Below are positions 58,914 to 64,000 of a stretch of 64,000 bases of DNA, in pieces. Within the stretch, counting starts at the first letter, position 1. Each line of letters begins with the position of its first letter. A program made the translations under genes and the position numbers. The notes below the pieces were generated by a model that worked only from the letters and a program-made list of their open reading frames with translations, did not search any database and had not been told where the DNA came from. The stretch is from Tetrahymena thermophila SB210. Lineage: Eukaryota > Ciliophora > Oligohymenophorea > Hymenostomatida > Tetrahymenidae. The stretch is from the NCBI RefSeq assembly GCF_000189635.1, contig NW_002476302.1:186001-250000 (forward strand), written 5' to 3'.

Positions 58914-61908
58914 ATGTATATAAATTCACCAAATATGGAAGGAAATAACTAGCAAGAAAAGTAGGATGATATTGAAAAGAGAAAAATTTCTGAATTTAAA
59001 GAGAAGGCACAAGAGAAAAAGCGTACAGACTCAAGGTTAGGCTTTAAAACAGTTATTTTTTTTTAAGCTTTAAAAAAAGGGGTTGGGTTTGTAGTTAAAG
59101 CGCCTGTGATCAATAATTAAAATTTTAAACCATTTTGGCTTTATGATATTAAATTAATTATATGAGATTGTAGCAAACCATTCTCAAATTTTAAATCCCT
59201 GTCATTTAGATTAGACAAAATACCTTAAAAGGCAAGAATATTAACATTTAGTTTAAAAAATTAGAAATGAGTAGCTCAACTACCATCGTAAGCGTATGAT
59301 TTAGCCAGTTTAAATAAGATAGTTATCATAAGAAGACTTCAAATTTGATGAGCAATTTGATGATGAGAATGTTGATTATATAAACTAGAAGATTTAGGAG
59401 TTTAAGTTGAAAATAGTTAATCCTCAATCAGAAGAGGAGCTCTGGAAAGCTCTGCTAATTTTCGAGACAATGTCAAAAAAAAGTAATTAGCGTATTTTAG
59501 ACTAAAAATACATTTTTTGAGATACTTTATATGCTTAGTTAGGCATTTGATTAAATATATCAACCTACCCGCGTTTGATTTAAAATTAAAGAATGAAAAA
59601 GTATTATTTTTAAAACATTTATAAAAGGCAAATAAGGAGATAAAAAAACTTTTTTTTGGATTTAGATGGAATCAAATATATCAAATTTTTAAACAAAATC
59701 AAATCTCCTTGCAATGTCTTTAAAGTAGAGTTACAAAAACACACATAATTACATAGCAATTGATGATTAAAACTTTTATTGAATTTATATGATTTTGCAT
59801 TTTTAATAGTATTTTATCAGATTAATAATACATTTGTTTCAGAATTAAATTAACTTGATTTTAAATTAATACCACAGTAAGCTCAGTAAATATAAAGCTC
59901 ACTCTTTCCAAAGATCTCAATTTTGTGAGGCAGCTACTTTAGTAAACATAGAGTCCTAATATATCAGATGAGTGCAAAGTAAACATTTGTTATATCTCAT
60001 TTCATTTTATAGAAATACAAATCAAAAAAACATTTCTTCAAATGTATTTTTATAAATAAAAAATTCTCTTTCTCTGATCTTTCTTTCTTTCTTACTTTCT
60101 TTGTTTCAATATTTCTAATTTTTCTCAAATGTTTTTTTATTTGTAAAAATAGCTGGGAACTTTGTAAATGCTTTCCGAAATTACTGAATCATTTAAAAAC
60201 CTCAACGACATCAGTCCTTTAGCTGATTAATTTGCTTTCGAATAATACCTAAGAGTGTATAGACAAGCTAAGACTGAGAAAACCTTTACAACTGTAAGAT
60301 CGCTTGATTTCAAAAAATTTTGTTATGAAAAAGCTTTGAAAACAAATTCTGAAATTTTTTTAATTTTTGACTTTAACAGGTTTTGTAAGCTATTTCACAA
60401 CTAACTATGGATAATATAAAATCAAGTGAATACTTTATACATCACGGCTTTTATCCAGAGTTTTTGGCAACATTTGAAAAATTAATGACAGTTAATTCTT
60501 AGCTCTATTTGGAAAGTATTAAAGACTTATGTATAATTTTGCACGGACTCTCAAGACAATAACATCCTTTTGACTATAATCACGAAAAATTAGGAATAGT
60601 TTTTCAATATTTGATTCAAACAAATGATTGTGATATCCACTTTGATCTATCTTCTGCAATCGATAACATTGTAAGATCCTATTTAAGTAATTTAAATTAA
60701 AATTTTTGTGAAATAAAATAATGAAAAATTTTCAAAATAGACAAAAATAATTTTGAATGGGTTGCAAACAAATTTTAAGAGCTCTACAATTTAGGACTTA
60801 TGAATGTTGTTATTAAGCTCATAAATCAAGAAAATGTATGGATTCCTGTAAAGGGAAACAAGATATTGAGTGCAATCTCCCACATTAAAAATGATAAAAT
60901 TAGACATGTAATGATTTTTTCTCACTTACGACTTTAAATTATATTTTGTATTTTAAACTTATTTTTCCACACACAAATCAAACAAACAAACAAACAAACA
61001 AACAAAAAAAATCCAATCTGGAAATTGATTGAAAAGGGAAATAAATTAAAGAGATATAGATACAGCTGTGGGAAATTTATAAAATTGGTTTGGATATACA
61101 TAATTTTTTTAATTAAATGAAGGACTTTATGATATAAATCCACGAAAGTGGAGTATTTGATTAGATCTTAAAATCTATAAAGCACTCTTAAATTCAGGTT
61201 GTGCTTAAATATCACCTCTTTTTGACCTTGAAAAATTTAGTAGACGGTGGATGCATTTTTCCTGAAAAATACAACTATTTAATTTCAAATTTGCTTGATC
61301 CATTGGTGATAGAAAAAAAATAGGTAAAAAAAATTTTTTCCATTTGGTTTTAAAATTTCTTTGCGCTTATTAATGATTAACTGTTTAAAGTTTAGTCTGA
61401 ATTCTTAATCTATGTAATTTTTAACATAACTAAGTAAGTTCTAGAAACGAAATTTAACAAGAACAAAAAGACAAATAAATAGAAAAAAATAAAATCGTCA
61501 TCCTATTTATTGTTAAATTTTAATTATAATAATATTAAATAGCTTTAACAGCAGGTGATTGAAGTGATATGGCTTGTTTTTTAAAAAGAAAAAAATAAAG
61601 ATTTTAAGATCGAGATTACAATCTAGCTCATAGAAATCCTTTGTTCCATATTATAAGATGAAACAGACACAGATTTGCTAAAGAAAGGTCTTGACATATT
61701 TGACAGAGTAATGTCGATGTCTGCCTAAGATGCAAACCAAAAAAAGCACATAAAGTGGCTCTAGAGACTAGGCTTTAATTAAATTATACACAGTCTTTAA
61801 TAAAATAAAAATGAAGAAATATGTAAAAAAGCTGTAGCTGTTGTTTCATATCTAGATAGTGATGAAGGCTCTGACAGTGATGATATGAAAGACGAAAGTC
61901 TAGATTGA
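58914..61908 (+). CDS. Divergent importin-alpha (karyopherin alpha) family protein
   Basis: Nuclear-import adaptor candidate. Eight exons join in phase: 58914-59035, 59319-59482, 59898-59941, 60153-60293, 60380-60686, 60741-60907, 61123-61323 and 61543-61908, giving 503 residues, the usual importin-alpha length. The N-terminus has a basic IBB-like stretch (IEKRKISEFKEKAQEKKRTD). ARM-type helices follow: QFCEAATLLGTL, FTTVLQAISQLTMDNIKSSE, YLESIKDLCIILHGLS, ELYNLGLMNVVIKLINQEN and ILKSIKHSQIQVVLKYHLFL. The end has HIKWLQRLGFNQIIHSL, KKAVAVVSYL and an acidic tail (DSDEGSDSDD) as in importin-alphas. The Trp-Asn pairs that grip nuclear-localisation signals are largely missing. The 44-nt third exon was inferred because it alone restores phase. 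Confidence 0.75.
60976..61004. repeat. CAAA microsatellite within an intron
   Basis: Six CAAA units inside the 60908-61122 intron of the importin-alpha gene. Confidence 0.85.
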
Positions 61909-63718
61909 AAAAATTAGGTGAAAAAAATGATCAAAGCTTAGATAATTTAGATATATACATTAAAAAACAACAAATTCTTCAATAATACACAAAAATATTC
62001 ATTCATTCATTCATTCATTCATACATTTATTCATCCAGCTAGCTAGATATTCATTTAATAACTATTTATTCATAACTTTTTAAAAATAAAAACCACTACC
62101 TTAGTAAGCTTCTGTCTTTCTTGAAAAATTCTTTTAAAATTTAATTGCTTGATATATTATATAAAATATATAAAATTCAAGGTATATTTCATATTGTTTT
62201 TATTTAAAATGCATCTCTACTAACTATTCAACTTAATAGTAAATCCTAATTCAATTCAATAGTTATCTTTCTATCAATTCTTTTTAACTAGAGTATTATT
62301 CAAATTTTATCACAAAATTTTATATTTGTTTGAAATCGAATCTCAAATTTTATAAAATATACCTTGTTTTCGGATATAACAATTCAAAGTTATAGTACCA
62401 AAACATATAAGTAGTAATTACTTCAACTATAATAATATTAGCGCAATAAAAAATAATTAATTATATATAAATTATCAAAACAATGCAATATTTGTGCTAT
62501 TATTGTATTTTTATAATAAATATCAAACAGCCATTACGCTTAAGCTTTTGAGTTACAACATTTAAACATTTTTCTTTTTAATTATTATCTAATTGAAGAT
62601 GTAAGATTTCAATTCATCATCAGCAATACTATTGAATATTTTTTGGTTTTTTTAAAAACTCAGTCCATTAAGTTTATAATAAGGAAAATTTTTTTCAAAT
62701 AAAAAATATTTGTTTGATCTGGCTGTTTACAGAACAGCAAAATGATATATTTGAATGTATGTAAATTGCCTATTGAGAATATCTTGAAAATTAATTCGCT
62801 TAACTAAATTAAAAGTAATATTTGTAAAATTGTATTATCTAATTCTAATGTTATATTCCTTAAATTACTTAAAATTAAAAAATTAATCCATCAAAAAATA
62901 AATATGTGATATGTAAATAAAGATTAGATTGCGATGCCAATAGGCATTTCAAAATTACTAGAGCATGATAATCAATCGCCACTTTTTTTTATTAAATCTA
63001 CTGGTTGTTTTAATTCATGTAACTCTGATATTATTCGTATGAAAAATATATTTGGTTCTAAAAAATTTAAAAATGAGTCAGTAACAAATATAAAATTTAT
63101 TAAAAATATCAAGGATTAATTCAAGTATCATTATGCCAAAAAAAAATATATTATTAAAATTGGTGTTACTCAGAGTATCAAAATAAATTATTTTAAGAAA
63201 ATATTTTTTTTTTTTTTTTAATAATAAATTTTTTATTATTATTTACTTTTTATTTTGATTTTAATTTATTAGAACTTTAATAATATTCTGCAATACTAAT
63301 ATAAAATGATAAAAAATATCTAACCATTTATTTATTATAAATAAATAGAGAATATAATTTCATCAACAGTAAAAATTAAATAAAAAATTTCTTACTTAAA
63401 ATAAAAAAAATAATTACAAAAAAATTACTCATAAAAAATACTTGATAACACTAATTTTGCACATTTATAAAAAATTTTTATTTATAAGTAAATTAGATGA
63501 TCTTATTTAAATTATCATTTCTATTCAGATTTAAAAAATATAAATTTATCATTTGAAATAATTAAAAAAAACTTAAATTATTAAAAAATTCTAATTAATA
63601 CTTAAAAAAGTAAAATTAATTTAACATTTCTCTCATTTTATATAGCAAAAAAAATAAAAAATAAATAAACATTTAAATACAGATATTTTATCATTTTTAA
63701 TTGATATTAACTCATATT
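61909..63718. other. Intergenic spacer, 1.8 kb, between convergent genes
   Basis: Long AT-rich spacer with a CATT microsatellite at 61997-62022. A plus-strand frame from 62934 has non-repetitive composition (see finding) but no convincing gene structure. Beyond 63200 the sequence is A/T homopolymer-rich. Confidence 0.6.
61997..62022. repeat. CATT microsatellite
   Basis: About six ATTC/CATT units just downstream of the importin-alpha gene. Confidence 0.85.
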
Positions 63719-64000
63719 TCATAAAACTGTTAGCTAATGCAGCTTTCTAAAATATGTTTTTATTTAATTTTTAATTTCTTCTGAAAACTTAAAGCCAAAT
63801 ATTGTTACACTTAGTTTTTCTAAGCTTTCAACTGTTTTAAGATCACCAACTATTTGCTAGAATGAAGCTTCTGTTGATTATGGTATTGTTTGGAAGTGAA
63901 GTTTGATTGATTTTAAGGTGTGCTAATTTTTATAAATCGCTGAACCAACTGCTCTAACTGCTTCATCATCTATACTTTCCATATTCATCAAAGTTGCACT
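63719..64000 (-). CDS. 3' end of a leucine-rich-repeat-like gene (partial)
   Basis: The frame is open from the right edge to TGA at 63721-63719, 93 residues visible. Sequence such as LKSIKLHFQTIPQSTEASFQ and LKTVESLEKLSVTIFGFKFS has the spaced Leu/Ile pattern of ribonuclease-inhibitor-like LRR proteins common in ciliates. The start and most of the protein lie outside the window. Confidence 0.6.

Noticed and set aside
60157-60293. Alternative frame of the fourth importin-alpha exon with Trp/Cys-rich peptide
   Set aside because: It cannot be continued into the next exon without a stop, whereas the chosen frame joins both neighbours and gives ARM-like helices.

Overview
The window looks like macronuclear DNA of a Tetrahymena-like oligohymenophorean ciliate. 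Every convincing gene is open only if TAA and TAG are read as glutamine and TGA as the sole stop. The DNA is extremely AT-rich, and introns are short (mostly 43-280 bp), AT-rich and GTA...AG bounded; they are longer than Paramecium introns. Genes are separated by 0.3-2.6 kb of very AT-rich spacer. A conventional stop-to-stop search therefore shatters the genes, and the models here were built by hand-reading the ciliate code and joining exons in phase.

Layout, left to right. 1-6224 (+): an enormous Gln/Glu/Lys-rich protein ending in a MYSM1-type JAMM deubiquitinase domain (5' end outside the window). 7408-8178 (-): likely mitochondrial ciliate protein. 9078-15176 (-): two CCDC81/HU-type domains followed by many EF-hands, probably a ciliary protein. 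16235-18014 (+): mitochondrial ribosomal protein uL3m. 18966-20153 (-): COX11. 20977-21819 (+): secreted glycoside hydrolase family 16 enzyme. 22837-25479 (-) and 25866-28144 (+): two divergently transcribed coiled-coil/low-complexity proteins. 28642-29596 (-): 2,4-dienoyl-CoA reductase. 30524-31636 (-): Gln/Asn-rich protein. 31953-36523 (-): anoctamin/TMEM16 membrane protein. 37677-43732 (-): 1,976-residue Gln/Asn-rich protein with one conserved N-terminal block. 44986-47245 (-): ELM2-domain chromatin protein with SUMO-interaction-like motifs. 48091-49082 (-): small tentative gene. 51683-54335 (-): nucleolar rRNA methyltransferase NOP2. 55247-56221 (-): divergent TFIIB-like factor. 56590-57504 (-): single-span membrane protein. 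58914-61908 (+): divergent importin-alpha. 63719-64000 (-): 3' end of an LRR-like gene.

There is no operon organisation. Gene content is a mix of housekeeping genes (uL3m, COX11, NOP2, dienoyl-CoA reductase), nuclear/chromatin factors (MYSM1-like, ELM2, TFIIB-like, importin-alpha) and ciliate-style low-complexity proteins.

The spacers hold simple repeats and three separate local tandem duplications (units of about 215, 433 and 107 bp). No tRNA, rRNA, CRISPR or transposon gene was recognised. The most interesting items are the MYSM1-like domain on a very long Q-rich arm, the HU/CCDC81 plus EF-hand fusion, the anoctamin with a degraded calcium site, the ELM2 protein with two SIM-like motifs, and the divergent TFIIB-like and importin-alpha proteins. 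Family calls rest on motif recognition by eye; no database search was run.
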